Below, piece after piece: positions 27,442-36,073 of a DNA stretch of 64,000 bases. The DNA is taken from NCBI RefSeq assembly GCF_013377535.1, contig NZ_JABCJE010000009.1, forward strand, positions 62,001-126,000, written 5' to 3'. The notes below the pieces were generated by a model, which worked only from the letters and a program-made list of their open reading frames with translations, was not told the origin of the DNA and did not search any database. Source of the DNA: Donghicola mangrovi (GTDB lineage Bacteria > Pseudomonadota > Alphaproteobacteria > Rhodobacterales > Rhodobacteraceae). Made by a program: the position numbers and the translations under genes. Positions within the stretch are counted from its first letter, which is position 1; each line of letters begins with the position of its first letter.

Positions 27442-27516
27442 CGGCGATATCCAGGGAGGAGGAGAGGATATCGCCGCTGATAACAGATGCCGCAGGGAGG
27501 AGGAGAGCGGCCTCTG
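27442..27516 (-). ncRNA. CcsR-like sRNA unit 4
   Basis: The 5' hairpin is 27484-27516 (10 bp, one mismatch) and the 3' hairpin 27442-27476 (11 bp, perfect). Both loops are the 13-base CCTCCTCCC-containing type. Confidence 0.82.
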
Positions 27517-27530
27517 ATCTCGAATTAGGT

Positions 27531-27603
27531 GCGGCGACACAGGGAGGAGGAGAGTGTCGCCGCTAGATTACAGAATGCTCAGGGAGGAGGAGAGAGCATC
27601 CTG
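27531..27603 (-). ncRNA. CcsR-like sRNA unit 3
   Basis: The 5' hairpin is 27571-27603 (one mismatch) and the 3' hairpin 27531-27563 (10 bp, perfect). Both loops contain CCTCCTCCC. Confidence 0.82.
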
Positions 27604-27618
27604 ATCTCGAATTTGAGT

Positions 27619-27696
27619 GCGGCGATACCCGAGGGAGGAGGAGAGGGTATCGCCGCAGATTACAGACGCCGCAGGGAGGAGGAGAGCGGCTATCTG
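27619..27696 (-). ncRNA. CcsR-like sRNA unit 2
   Basis: The 5' hairpin is 27663-27696 (small bulge) and the 3' hairpin 27619-27656 (12 bp, perfect, loop one base longer). Both loops contain CCTCCTCCC. Confidence 0.82.
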
Positions 27697-27711
27697 AACC
27701 CGGTATAGGTT

Positions 27712-27780
27712 TGGCGGTGGACCAAAGGGAGGAGGAGAAGGTCACCGCCAGCTCACAGAAACGGGGGAGGACCGTTTCTG
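27712..27780 (-). ncRNA. CcsR-like sRNA unit 1 (first, divergent)
   Basis: The 5' hairpin 27756-27780 has a 9 bp perfect stem and only a 7-base loop, TCCTCCC. The 3' hairpin 27712-27750 has a bulged stem and a CCTCCTCCC loop. It starts 12 bases after the DUF1127 stop codon, so it must be cut from the same transcript or overlap its end. Confidence 0.78.
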
Positions 27781-27792
27781 AAATCGTTATTC

Positions 27793-28008
27793 TTAGAGAG
27801 CGCCGAAACGCTCGTTAGCAGCTGCGATCGCGATGCCGGTGATCTGCGAACGGTGCAGACCCAAGTCAGCCAGCTCACGCGAGGTCAGAGCGTTCAGCTC
27901 TTTGACGGTCTCGCGGATCAGCATCTGACGTGCAAAGCGAACTTTCAGCCCTTCGAAGAAACCAGCAAAGCCAGCCTTCTGTGCGCGGATCTCGGTTGCG
28001 TATGCCAT
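27793..28008 (-). CDS. DUF1127 small RNA-binding-type protein (CcaF1-like)
   Basis: A basic 71-residue protein. The C-terminal half (RQMLIRETVKELNALTSRELADLGLHRSQITGIA) is a DUF1127 domain with the E-L-N-x-L-T-x-R-E-L-x-D-L-G motif. The N-terminus (MAYATEIRAQKAGFAGF) is typical of Rhodobacterales members. The start at 28008 is preferred to an upstream Met five codons earlier. In Rhodobacter sphaeroides the equivalent gene, ccaF1, is co-transcribed with CcsR sRNAs and its product binds RNA and affects sRNA maturation. The same order here supports this identity. Confidence 0.88.
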   Translation of the reverse strand: MAYATEIRAQKAGFAGFFEGLKVRFARQMLIRETVKELNALTSRELADLGLHRSQITGIAIAAANERFGAL

Positions 28009-28105
28009 CGTTACAGCCTTCAAATCGTTAAGCGGTCAGCGTGTCGTTCGGGTGTGTCCATCGGACGTTGCTGTCCTGTTGAGATTGAATTTACTCCAAT
28101 GCTGC

Positions 28106-28132
28106 AGATGCACAATCCCACGAACGTTCAAG
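28106..28132 (-). promoter_or_regulatory. RpoH-like promoter candidate for the DUF1127-sRNA operon
   Basis: On the minus strand CTTGAAC (28126-28132) is followed by TGCATCT (28106-28112), resembling the heat-shock sigma pattern CTTGAA-N13/14-CATNT. It would give a leader of about 90 bases. RpoHI/RpoHII control is known for the R. sphaeroides locus; here it is inferred from the boxes. Confidence 0.45.
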
Positions 28133-28458
28133 GCCGGTATGCGTTCGATGCATGCCTGTTGCGCCTGTCATTTTGGCAAACGGGGGCTCTGGTGCGCTGT
28201 TTATTGGGCGAAGCGCGGTTGTTTTCGCTAACGGCGGGTTTGGATCGATATGCGCGGGCGGTATGGCGCGCGGGGCAAAACATGCGCCCATACCGCGCGA
28301 TTTTGCCTTTTTTCTCTGAGTTATAGCGCGTGGGTCGCGCAGGCCTGTGCGAAAGAATAGCCGGAGTCTACGGCCGAAGTCGGGCAGGGGAAGCCATCCA
28401 TTGGTCCTATCCCGTCTTTCTGGCCCACGTGGCGCCGGGTGGGGCGGGCTGATCCGGT

Positions 28459-28729
28459 TGGGATCGCAAGGGAAGGGCGACTCAGATTGGGATGGGATGG
28501 GATGGGCGCCCCGCATGGGACGGGGATGGGATGACATGGGAAAGGCGTCAGTCTCCCCGCCAAGTGCGCCCATGGCGTCCCAATCCAGCCCAAAACGAGG
28601 CTATCCAATCCCCATCTCCGCCGGATTTCGCGGGGCCCTCTATATATAGGGGGTCTAAACATGAGGCCGAATGGGACGCCATCCCACCGCCGCCCAAATC
28701 CACCGGCGATTCCATGGGATCGCATGGGA
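28459..28729. promoter_or_regulatory. Cluster of TGGGN repeats at 10-base pitch (MraZ-box-like)
   Basis: TGGGA/C pentamers occur in direct pairs spaced 10 bases start to start: 28488/28498, 28493/28503, 28527/28537 and 28715/28725, plus complement pairs 28578/28588 and 28682/28692; 28459/28469 has AGGGA as its second member. MraZ proteins bind TGGGN repeats with 5-base spacers upstream of their own gene. Here mraZ begins about 760 bases downstream, further than usual. Confidence 0.5.
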
Positions 28730-28826
28730 CAGGGCATCACAGCCTTCGAATCCTGTCACTGAATCACGCGTAATCGAGGGTTCGTGAACGAAATCGCCTT
28801 ATTTTTTAGCCCCTGCAGAAGGAAAC

Positions 28827-28835
28827 TTATCCACT
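28827..28835 (+). promoter_or_regulatory. DnaA-box-like site 1
   Basis: TTATCCACT, one mismatch from the TTATCCACA consensus. Confidence 0.45.
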
Positions 28836-28889
28836 GCCATCTGCGAAGAACGGCTCGCATCTATGGGAATCCACTGGTTAATCCGCTCT

Positions 28890-28898
28890 TGTGGGTAA
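28890..28898 (-). promoter_or_regulatory. DnaA-box-like site 2
   Basis: The minus strand reads TTACCCACA, one mismatch from consensus. Confidence 0.4.
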
Positions 28899-29051
28899 CT
28901 CGGCCGTGGGAAATTGCGGGAAATTAGGTCCGCTTACAGTTCACAGGAATCACTTTTTGGCGTGATTCCGTGAGTCTTGGGGGTTTACGACCGAATAGGG
29001 GCATAAACTTTCGACAGTTTTGAAAGTTTTTTATCGGTTTTAAGGGGGAAC

Positions 29052-29060
29052 TTATCCACA
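29052..29060 (+). promoter_or_regulatory. DnaA-box site 3, perfect
   Basis: TTATCCACA. It lies just after the A/T-rich block and just before a TATATT box at about 29071. Confidence 0.6.
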
Positions 29061-29159
29061 TCCCGGACCCCCTATATTGTGTGTGCGCCGGAAGGGGCTG
29101 CGCCTAGATATTCCTAAAATGAGAAAATGGGTCTCGCAAAATGAGAGGGTAGTTAACGG

Positions 29160-29168
29160 TTATCCACA
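29160..29168 (+). promoter_or_regulatory. DnaA-box site 4, perfect
   Basis: TTATCCACA, 108 bases after site 3 and 318 bases before the mraZ start. Confidence 0.6.
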
Positions 29169-29485
29169 AGGGTAGGTCCCCCAGTTCCCCAAAAAAACCG
29201 TTGATTACCATGAATTCCCATGGCATCCCTAACTCACAAGATGAGAACGGGCTAACAAAGGGACGACAAAAGATCCCGATATGGCTCAGGCAGTTTCATA
29301 CAGGCACCCCGCTTTCATCCAAATAGATCCGGCTTGTGGGCATTATACATCCCCCCAGGTGGCTTGCACAGCCGGACACCCAGTAATGGGACGAGGGGCG
29401 GCGGGTTGAGCAGTGGCAGACGCTCAACCCGCCGTTTTCGTTCCAGCATACCGGTTAACCCAATGACCTGGGGTCGGAGCGGGCA

Positions 29486-29992
29486 GTGAGCCAACAGTGG
29501 TTCATAGGTGAGAGCCACCATAAGGTGGATACGAAAGGCCGGGTCTCGATCCCCGCAGCCTTCCGTAAAGTTCTTGCCGCCGGCGATCCCGATTTTTCCG
29601 AAGGCGCAAATCCGCAGGTTGTCGTTGTCTATGGTGACGCGCGCCGCGATTATCTTGAGTGCATGACCATCAAGGCCATGAACAAGATCCAGCGCAAAAT
29701 CCTGAAAATGCCGCCCGCGAGCCCCCAGCGCCGCGCGCTGCAGAAAATGTACTCGACCCAGGCACTCGTTACGTCCGTTGACGAGACCGGACGTCTGGTA
29801 TTGCCCGCGAAACTGCGCAACAAGATCGGCATCGATAGTGAGGCCGTATTCGCAGGGACCGGCGAGAATTTCCAGATCTGGAGCACCGAGACCTACGAGC
29901 TTGAAAACGGGCTTGTGACCGGCGGTGACGACTTTGATCCGGACCTCGATCCTTCGCACTACCTGTTCGGCGACGACGAAGACGAGGATTAA
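29486..29992 (+). CDS. mraZ: Transcriptional regulator MraZ
   Basis: A 168-residue protein with two SpoVT/AbrB-type half-domains: [25 protein letters not shown] and [26 protein letters not shown] 25-residue acidic tail ([21 protein letters not shown]) is added. MraZ is the first gene of the dcw cluster and represses or tunes its own operon. The start is GTG at 29486, supported by GGAGCGGG upstream and the family N-terminus. It lies 4 bases before rsmH. Confidence 0.95.
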   Translation: MSQQWFIGESHHKVDTKGRVSIPAAFRKVLAAGDPDFSEGANPQVVVVYGDARRDYLECMTIKAMNKIQRKILKMPPASPQRRALQKMYSTQALVTSVDETGRLVLPAKLRNKIGIDSEAVFAGTGENFQIWSTETYELENGLVTGGDDFDPDLDPSHYLFGDDEDED

Positions 29993-29996
29993 TAAC

Positions 29997-30983
29997 ATGT
30001 CGCAGGACCCCCAGACAGGCGCCCCGCATATTCCGGTACTGATCCGGCCCTTGATCGCGGCAGTTGCGCCCGTCAGTGGCACGTGGCTGGACGGAACCTT
30101 TGGGGCAGGGGGCTATACCCGCGAATTGCTGGCGGCTGGCGCGGACAAGGTGATCGGCGTGGACCGCGACCCCTTGGCCCATGAAATGGCCCAGAAGTGG
30201 ATCGGCGAGTATAACGGCCGGATCGAACTGGTCCGTGGTACTTTTTCCCGCCTTGATGAATATGCGCAGGATTTGGACGGCGTTGTGCTGGACCTCGGGG
30301 TTAGCTCGATGCAGCTGGATCTGGCGGAGCGCGGCTTCAGCTTCATGCGCGAGGGGCCGCTGGACATGCGTATGTCTCAGGACGGTCCCAGCGCCGCCGA
30401 TCTGGTGAACGAAGCGACCGAAGCCCAACTGGCCGACATTATATATCTGTTCGGAGAAGAGCGCGCCTCGCGCCGGATCGCCAAGTCCATCGTCAAGGCC
30501 CGCACTCTGGCGCCGATCACCACGACCCTGCGTCTGGCCGAGATCGTCGAAGGCTGCCTGCCGCGCGCCAAACCCGGTCAGGCCCATCCCGCCACGCGGA
30601 CCTTCCAAGGGCTGCGGATCGCGGTGAATGACGAATACGAAGAATTACTGGGTGGCCTGATCGCCGCCGAAAAGGCTCTGAAACCCGGTGGCAAACTGGC
30701 TGTCGTGACCTTCCACTCGATCGAGGACCGGATCGTCAAACGCTTCCTGACGCTGGCCTCGGGTGGGGGTGGCCGCGCCAACCGCTATGCCCCCGAGACA
30801 GAACAGCCAAAAGAACGTTTCAAATTGACGCCTCGCAAGGCGATCGCGCCCGATTCAGAAGAGTTGGCAATCAACCCGCGTTCGCGTTCGGCCAAGTTGC
30901 GCGTCGCGGTACGTACCGAAGTCCCCTCCGGAGATGTGGATGCAGAGGCCCTTGGCCTGCCGCGTTTGAAAAGGAACGGATAG
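29997..30983 (+). CDS. rsmH: 16S rRNA m4C1402 methyltransferase RsmH
   Basis: A 328-residue SAM-dependent enzyme (formerly MraW) that methylates N4 of C1402 in 16S rRNA. The start [11 protein letters not shown] is canonical; the SAM site is [33 protein letters not shown] and [14 protein letters not shown] are diagnostic. The ATG at 29997 overlaps nothing and follows the mraZ stop by 4 bases; the longer frame runs inside mraZ. Confidence 0.97.
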   Translation: MSQDPQTGAPHIPVLIRPLIAAVAPVSGTWLDGTFGAGGYTRELLAAGADKVIGVDRDPLAHEMAQKWIGEYNGRIELVRGTFSRLDEYAQDLDGVVLDLGVSSMQLDLAERGFSFMREGPLDMRMSQDGPSAADLVNEATEAQLADIIYLFGEERASRRIAKSIVKARTLAPITTTLRLAEIVEGCLPRAKPGQAHPATRTFQGLRIAVNDEYEELLGGLIAAEKALKPGGKLAVVTFHSIEDRIVKRFLTLASGGGGRANRYAPETEQPKERFKLTPRKAIAPDSEELAINPRSRSAKLRVAVRTEVPSGDVDAEALGLPRLKRNG

Positions 30984-30984
30984 A

Positions 30985-31329
30985 ATGCGCACCCTTTTCG
31001 GGATCATCACTGCTGTTGTCGTGATCGCCTTGGCCTATTGGGCCTACGGCGAGAACTACCGCACGCAGGATGCGCTGTCCGAATCCCGCCATGTCAGCAA
31101 CCAAATCGAGGCCGCGCGGTCCCGTCTGGCGGTGCTGCGTGCGGAATGGGCCTATCTGAACCGTCCCGACCGTCTGCGCGATCTGGCCGAGCTAAACTTT
31201 ACCAGCCTTGGTCTGCTCAACATGACGTCCGACAGTTTTGGCGAGATTTCGGACATCGCCATGCCCGTGCCGGTTAACCCGCTGTTTGCGAACGAACCCT
31301 ATGAACCGCCTATGTTAGGGGGGAACTAG
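30985..31329 (+). CDS. ftsL: Cell division protein FtsL
   Basis: A 114-residue bitopic protein. It has an N-terminal membrane segment at about residues 2-20 (TLFGIITAVVVIALAYWAY), then a periplasmic helix likely to form the FtsL-FtsB coiled coil (SRHVSNQIEAARSRLAVLRAEWAYLNRPDRL). The RPDRLRDLAELNF motif is typical of alphaproteobacterial FtsL. Identity is confirmed by its place between rsmH and ftsI. Confidence 0.9.
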   Translation: MRTLFGIITAVVVIALAYWAYGENYRTQDALSESRHVSNQIEAARSRLAVLRAEWAYLNRPDRLRDLAELNFTSLGLLNMTSDSFGEISDIAMPVPVNPLFANEPYEPPMLGGN

Positions 31330-31331
31330 TC

Positions 31332-33113
31332 ATGATCCGTACTCCGCTGCGCCCGCTGGCCCGTATCCTCGAGGCCCGTTCCAAAGGGGAAAACCCCGAC
31401 TCGATCGAACGCGAGAACCTGCGCCTGCGTCACGAACAGATGCGCGACAAGGCCCGTGTGCGCGCCGAAGGGCGCCTGCTGGTCATGGGGGTCATGTTCT
31501 TTTGCGGGTTCATGATGGTGGGCACGCGGATGGCGCTTTTGGCCTCGACCGAGCCAGAGGAGCCTCAGGCAACCGTTCGTGCGGCCCAGATCATTTCCCA
31601 GCGCGCAGATATCGTGGACCGCAAGGGCCGTATTCTGGCGACCAACATGGAGACCAACCACCTCTATGCGCACCCGCACGAGATGGTCGATCCCGTGCAA
31701 GCCGCCAAGGAACTGGTCAAGATTTTCCCCGACCTCAAGGAAGAGCGCCTGCTCAAGGACTTTACCAGCAAGCGCAAGTTCCTGTGGATACGCAAACAGC
31801 TGTCCCCCGAGCAGGTGCAGGCCGTTCATGACATCGGTGAACCCGGTCTGAACTTTGGCCCGCGCGAGACCCGCATTTACCCCAACGGCCACATCGCGAG
31901 CCACATTCTGGGTGGCGCATCCTTCGGTCGCGAGGGCGTGGCCTCGGCCGAGGTTGTGGGCGTTGCGGGCGTCGAGAAGGTGTTCGACGAATTCCTGCGG
32001 GATCCCGCGAATGGCAGCCAGCCCTTGCAACTGTCGCTGGACCTGACCGTTCAGGCCGCGACCGAGCAGGTTCTGGCGGGCGGTATGATGCTGATGAACG
32101 CCAAGGGCGCAGCTGGTGTGGTCATGGACATCAAGACTGGCGAGCTGATCAGCCTTGTATCCTTGCCCGATTTCGATCCGAACAACCGTCCTGTGCCGCT
32201 GACCAAGGGTTCGGCCAGTGACAGCCCGCTGTTCAACCGTTCGGTTCAGGGCCTTTATGAATTGGGGTCGACCTTCAAACTCTTTGCGGCCTCGCAGGCG
32301 CTGGAGTTGGGTCTGGTGACCCCCGATACCATGTTGGATACCCGCGGGCCGCTGCATTGGGGCCGTTTCCGTATCCGCGACTTCCATAACTATGGCGCGC
32401 AGCTCAGCGTGACCCAGACGATCGTGAAATCCTCGAACATCGGGACCGCCCGTCTGGCGATCCTGATCGGGCCCGAGCGTCAGCAGGAATACCTGCGCTC
32501 GCTGGGTCTGCTGGATGTGCCGCCCGTCGAAATTCTGGAAAGCTCGGGCGCCAAGCCTCTGGTCCCCAAGAAATGGTCTGAACTGTCGTCGCTGACCATC
32601 AGCTACGGTCACGGCCTGTCGGTTTCGCCGGTCCATCTGGCCGGTGCCTATGCTAGCGTGCTGAACGGGGGCACTCGCGTGCGTCCGACCTTGCTCAAGC
32701 AATCGGGCCCCCAGCACGGTGAACGCATAGTGTCCGAGCGTACCTCGGCGCAAGTCCGCTCAATGCTGCGCAAGGTGGTGACGGATGGTACTGCCAGCTT
32801 TGGCGACGTGCCCGGTTATCAGGTGGCGGGTAAAACCGGCACTGCGGACAAGCCCAAACCTACCGGCGGCTATTATAAAGACAAGGTGATCACCACCTTT
32901 GCCAGCGTCTTTCCGGCCAGCGACCCCAAGTATGTGGTCATCGTGACCCTTGATGAACCCGAGGATCGCATGGGCCCCGAACCGCGCCGCACGGCCGGTT
33001 GGACCGCCGTTCCCGTCGCCGCCGAACTGATCGGCCGCATTGCGCCGCTGCTTGGCATGCGTCCCGAAGTTGAACCTGCTGCCTTAGGTGAGGTAACACT
33101 CGCCGCACATTGA
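31332..33113 (+). CDS. ftsI: Septal peptidoglycan transpeptidase FtsI (PBP3)
   Basis: A 593-residue class B penicillin-binding protein. A short cytoplasmic N-terminus and one membrane anchor near residues 52-72 (LLVMGVMFFCGFMMVGTRMAL) precede a pedestal domain (RADIVDRKGRILATN). The transpeptidase domain has the active-site Ser in YELGSTFKLF (S-x-x-K), KSSNIG (S-x-N) and GKTGTAD (K-T-G). It crosslinks septal peptidoglycan with FtsW. FtsW is not adjacent in this window. Confidence 0.97.
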   Translation: MIRTPLRPLARILEARSKGENPDSIERENLRLRHEQMRDKARVRAEGRLLVMGVMFFCGFMMVGTRMALLASTEPEEPQATVRAAQIISQRADIVDRKGRILATNMETNHLYAHPHEMVDPVQAAKELVKIFPDLKEERLLKDFTSKRKFLWIRKQLSPEQVQAVHDIGEPGLNFGPRETRIYPNGHIASHILGGASFGREGVASAEVVGVAGVEKVFDEFLRDPANGSQPLQLSLDLTVQAATEQVLAGGMMLMNAKGAAGVVMDIKTGELISLVSLPDFDPNNRPVPLTKGSASDSPLFNRSVQGLYELGSTFKLFAASQALELGLVTPDTMLDTRGPLHWGRFRIRDFHNYGAQLSVTQTIVKSSNIGTARLAILIGPERQQEYLRSLGLLDVPPVEILESSGAKPLVPKKWSELSSLTISYGHGLSVSPVHLAGAYASVLNGGTRVRPTLLKQSGPQHGERIVSERTSAQVRSMLRKVVTDGTASFGDVPGYQVAGKTGTADKPKPTGGYYKDKVITTFASVFPASDPKYVVIVTLDEPEDRMGPEPRRTAGWTAVPVAAELIGRIAPLLGMRPEVEPAALGEVTLAAH

Positions 33114-33137
33114 TCGCTCGAAAGGCATTTCAGGGTT

Positions 33138-34619
33138 ATGGACGTTACCAAGACATTGGCACAGTTGGGACTTACCGCCCGCGGTGGACAAGAGGCGCGA
33201 GTCACCGGATTGTCGGTGGACAGCCGTGCCGTCGCGGCGGGCAATCTGTTCGCCGCTCTTCCGGGTGTCAAAGTGCATGGCGCACAGTTCGTAAAGGCCG
33301 CGTTGCAGGCGGGTGCAGGGGCGATCCTGACCGATGCCGCTGGCGCCGAGATTTGCGAGGCTGACGTGCGCGATGCCGGTGCTGCCCTGATTGTCACCGC
33401 CGAGCCTCGCGATGCGTTGGCCTATGCCGCCGCCCTGTGGTTCGCCAGACAGCCCGAGACGATCGTGGCTGTGACAGGGACCAACGGGAAAACCTCGGTC
33501 TCGTCCTTTACCCGCCAGATCTGGCAGGCGCTGGGATTGCCGGCAGTGAACCTTGGGACCACGGGGGTCGAGGGGGACTGGGAATATCCCCTGAACCACA
33601 CCACGCCCGAGCCCATCACCCTGCACCGTGCCTTGGCCGCTGTGGCCAATGAGGGCATCACCCACGCCGCGATGGAGGCCAGCAGCCACGGTCTGGACCA
33701 GCACCGCCTGGACGCCGTGCGGATCAAGGCGGCGGGTTTCACGAACTTTACCCAGGACCATCTGGATTATCACCACACCTTCGCCGAATACTTTGCCGCC
33801 AAAGAGGGTCTGTTCGACCGCGTCCTGCCCGACGAAGGCACCGCCGTTCTGAACATCGACGACCCCAAGGTGGCCGAACTGGCCGAGCGGATGCTGGACG
33901 AGGGCCGCTGTGTGATCACCGTGGGCCGCCACGAGGATGCCGACCTGCGCCTGACCGCCCAACGCTTTGACGCGACGGGGCAGGAGATGCGTCTGACCTA
34001 TGACCATCAGGTGGCCTTGGTACGCCTGAACCTGATCGGGGGCTTTCAGGCCGAAAATGTGCTGATCGCGGCGGGTCTGGTCATGGCGACCGGTGTGGGC
34101 TTTCAGGATGTGACCAACGCTCTGGGCCGGTTGCAGACCGTGCGCGGGCGGATGCAGCTGGCGGCCACGCGGGACAACGCGGCGGCGGTGTTCGTGGATT
34201 ACGCGCATACGCCCGATGCGGTGGCCAAGGCCTTGGCCGCGATGCGCCCCCATGTGATGGGCCGCGTTGTGGCGATCATTGGTGCGGGCGGTGACCGTGA
34301 CAAAACCAAGCGCCCTTTGATGGGCAAGGCAGCGGCCGAGAATGCCGATCTGGTCTTTGTGACCGATGACAACCCCCGCAGCGAAGACCCCGCCACCATC
34401 CGCGCCGAAGTGATGGGCGGTTGCCCCAACGCGATCGAGGTCGGCGACCGTGCCGAGGCGATCCTGCGCGCCGTCGACATGCTGGAGCCCGGTGATGCCC
34501 TCTTGATCGCGGGCAAGGGGCACGAACGGGGGCAGATCGTGGGCGATGTGACCTATCCCTTTGATGATGTTGAACAAGCCAGCCTCGCGGTCGCGGTTCT
34601 GGACGGGAAGATGGTATGA
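33138..34619 (+). CDS. murE: UDP-MurNAc-tripeptide synthetase MurE
   Basis: A 493-residue Mur ligase that adds meso-diaminopimelate to UDP-MurNAc-L-Ala-D-Glu. The ATP loop is TGTNGKTS at residues 113-120. The DNPRSEDP motif near the C-terminus is the diaminopimelate-specificity signature, so the cell wall is of the DAP type. It overlaps murF by four bases (ATGA). Confidence 0.97.
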   Translation: MDVTKTLAQLGLTARGGQEARVTGLSVDSRAVAAGNLFAALPGVKVHGAQFVKAALQAGAGAILTDAAGAEICEADVRDAGAALIVTAEPRDALAYAAALWFARQPETIVAVTGTNGKTSVSSFTRQIWQALGLPAVNLGTTGVEGDWEYPLNHTTPEPITLHRALAAVANEGITHAAMEASSHGLDQHRLDAVRIKAAGFTNFTQDHLDYHHTFAEYFAAKEGLFDRVLPDEGTAVLNIDDPKVAELAERMLDEGRCVITVGRHEDADLRLTAQRFDATGQEMRLTYDHQVALVRLNLIGGFQAENVLIAAGLVMATGVGFQDVTNALGRLQTVRGRMQLAATRDNAAAVFVDYAHTPDAVAKALAAMRPHVMGRVVAIIGAGGDRDKTKRPLMGKAAAENADLVFVTDDNPRSEDPATIRAEVMGGCPNAIEVGDRAEAILRAVDMLEPGDALLIAGKGHERGQIVGDVTYPFDDVEQASLAVAVLDGKMV

Positions 34620-36073
34620 GTATGACGACCCCTCTGTGGACCTCTGACGCGGCGGTTGCGGCCACCGGTGGCCGCGCCACGGTGCCCTTCGCCGTGAATG
34701 GCGTGTCGATCGACACCCGCACGATTGCCAAGGGCGATCTGTTCGTGGCGCTGAAGGCCGCGCGGGATGGCCATGATTTCGTCGCCCAAGCACTGGAGGC
34801 CGGCGCAGGCGCTGCCTTGGTCAGCCGTATTCCCGAGGGGCTGCCCGCCGATGCGCCGCTCCTGCTGGTGGATGACGTGCTCAAGGGCCTCGAGGACTTG
34901 GGCCGTGCCGCCCGTGCCCGCACCAAGGCGCGGGTTGTGGGGGTGACCGGATCGGTCGGCAAAACCTCGACCAAGGAAATGCTGCGGACGGTTCTGTCGG
35001 GGCAGGGCAAGGTCCACGCCGCCGAGGCCAGCTATAACAACCACTGGGGCGTGCCGCTGACGCTGGCGCGGATGCCTGCGGACACCGACTTTGCGGTGAT
35101 CGAGATCGGCATGAACCACCCCGGAGAGATTGCGCCCCTGTCGAAAATGGCGCGTCCCCATGCGGTGATCGTGACCATCGTTGCGCCTGCGCACCTCGAG
35201 GCGTTCGAGAGCATCGAAGGCATCGCCCGCGAGAAGGCCTCGATCACCGAGGGGCTGGAGCCCAAGGGTGTGGCGATCCTGAACGGCGATCTGTCCACCA
35301 CCTCTATTCTGGTCGACGCGGCCAAGGGTGTGGGCGCACGGGTGAAAACCTTTGGCGAGCGTGTAGGCTGCCATCACCGCCTGCTGAACCTGAGCATTCA
35401 GGACGACATCACCGTGGCCGAGGCCCGCGCTTGGCGGACCAAGGTGCTGTTCAAGGTCCACGCGGCCGGTCGGCACTTTGCCGTGAACGCGCTGTCGGTG
35501 ATTGCCCTGTGCGGCGAGTGGAAACTGGACCGCGCGGTGGCGCTGGGGGATCTGGCGCAGTGGACGCCCGTTAAGGGGCGCGGCGCCCGTCAGCCCATCC
35601 TGATGGACCCCACCGACAGCCGCATTGCCTTTGAACTGATCGACGAGAGCTATAACGCGAATCCGGCGTCCTTGGGCGCTGCGCTAGAGGTTCTGTCCGG
35701 TGCCCATCCCAAGAACGGCATGGGTCGTTTCAACCGCGGGCGGAAAATCGCCGTCGTCGGGGACATGCGCGAACTTGGCCGTACCGAGGCCGAACTGCAC
35801 GCCGGGATCGCCGAACTGCCCTGCGTCGCGCAGATCGATAAAATCCACTGCGTAGGCCCACTTATGCGGAACCTTTGGCAGGCGCTGCCCGAAGGCAAGC
35901 GTGGCTTTCACGCCGACACCAGCACCGAGATGGCGACCCGTATGCGCGGCGCGATCGATGCGGGGGACGTGGTGATGGTCAAGGGCTCGCTCAGCATGGG
36001 TTTGCGCCATGTGGTTGACGCGCTGAAAAAACTCGGCCATCCCGCCGCCCAACCGGATCAAGAGGATTCCTGA
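34616..36073 (+). CDS. murF: UDP-MurNAc-pentapeptide synthetase MurF
   Basis: A 485-residue Mur ligase that adds D-Ala-D-Ala to the UDP-MurNAc-tripeptide. The N-terminal [20 protein letters not shown] is typical, the ATP loop is [15 protein letters not shown], and the central [14 protein letters not shown] and [12 protein letters not shown] motifs are MurF-specific. Translation is probably coupled to murE by the ATGA overlap and to mraY by a one-base overlap at 36073. Confidence 0.97.
   Translation: MSMTTPLWTSDAAVAATGGRATVPFAVNGVSIDTRTIAKGDLFVALKAARDGHDFVAQALEAGAGAALVSRIPEGLPADAPLLLVDDVLKGLEDLGRAARARTKARVVGVTGSVGKTSTKEMLRTVLSGQGKVHAAEASYNNHWGVPLTLARMPADTDFAVIEIGMNHPGEIAPLSKMARPHAVIVTIVAPAHLEAFESIEGIAREKASITEGLEPKGVAILNGDLSTTSILVDAAKGVGARVKTFGERVGCHHRLLNLSIQDDITVAEARAWRTKVLFKVHAAGRHFAVNALSVIALCGEWKLDRAVALGDLAQWTPVKGRGARQPILMDPTDSRIAFELIDESYNANPASLGAALEVLSGAHPKNGMGRFNRGRKIAVVGDMRELGRTEAELHAGIAELPCVAQIDKIHCVGPLMRNLWQALPEGKRGFHADTSTEMATRMRGAIDAGDVVMVKGSLSMGLRHVVDALKKLGHPAAQPDQEDS

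Larger units (their letters stand above)
27349..27780 (-). repeat. Tandem array of ten hairpins with anti-Shine-Dalgarno loops (CcsR/cuckoo RNA type)
   Basis: Nine hairpins carry the loop TCTCCTCCTCCCT (minus strand, small variants) and a tenth a shorter TCCTCCC loop. Stem sequences differ from copy to copy but stay complementary, for example GATATCC/GGATATC, GACAC/GTGTC and GATACCC/GGGTATC, which is covariation supporting RNA structure. Hairpins come in pairs 5-7 bases apart, and pairs are separated by 13-17 bases of A/T-containing linker. The layout matches CcsR1-4 of Rhodobacter sphaeroides, which lie downstream of a DUF1127 gene; here there are five units. Confidence 0.88.
28133..29485. 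other. 1.35-kb non-coding region upstream of the dcw cluster
   Basis: No convincing gene is present; the ORFs found are short, shift strand and have simple composition. The region holds a TGGGA-rich stretch (28459-28729), a TATATATA run at 28641-28648 and four DnaA-box-like 9-mers (28827, 28890, 29052, 29160). An A/T-rich block lies at 28985-29040, along with several AAAATGAGA repeats at 29117-29150. It likely contains the mraZ promoter and its controls. Confidence 0.65.

Noticed and set aside
27361-27771. Series of ribosome binding sites (GGAGG) on the plus strand
   Set aside because: No start codons or ORFs follow them; the opposite strand, downstream of the DUF1127 gene, explains the motif.
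27349-27780. CRISPR-like array: a 13-base purine repeat at roughly 45-base intervals with unique spacers
   Set aside because: Each repeat is flanked by mutually complementary arms, so the units are hairpins. Spacing is uneven in a paired way, and no cas genes are near.
28091-28773. Several ORFs of 90-160 codons upstream of mraZ
   Set aside because: They follow TGGGA/CCCAT repeats, have skewed Trp/Pro/Gly composition and no start signals.
28827-29168. Chromosomal replication origin
   Set aside because: DnaA boxes are few, and none of the genes that usually flank the origin in this group are near; kept only as a less likely alternative in the findings.
33084-34793. 569-codon frame opposite murE
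   Set aside because: Antisense shadow of a well-conserved Mur ligase.
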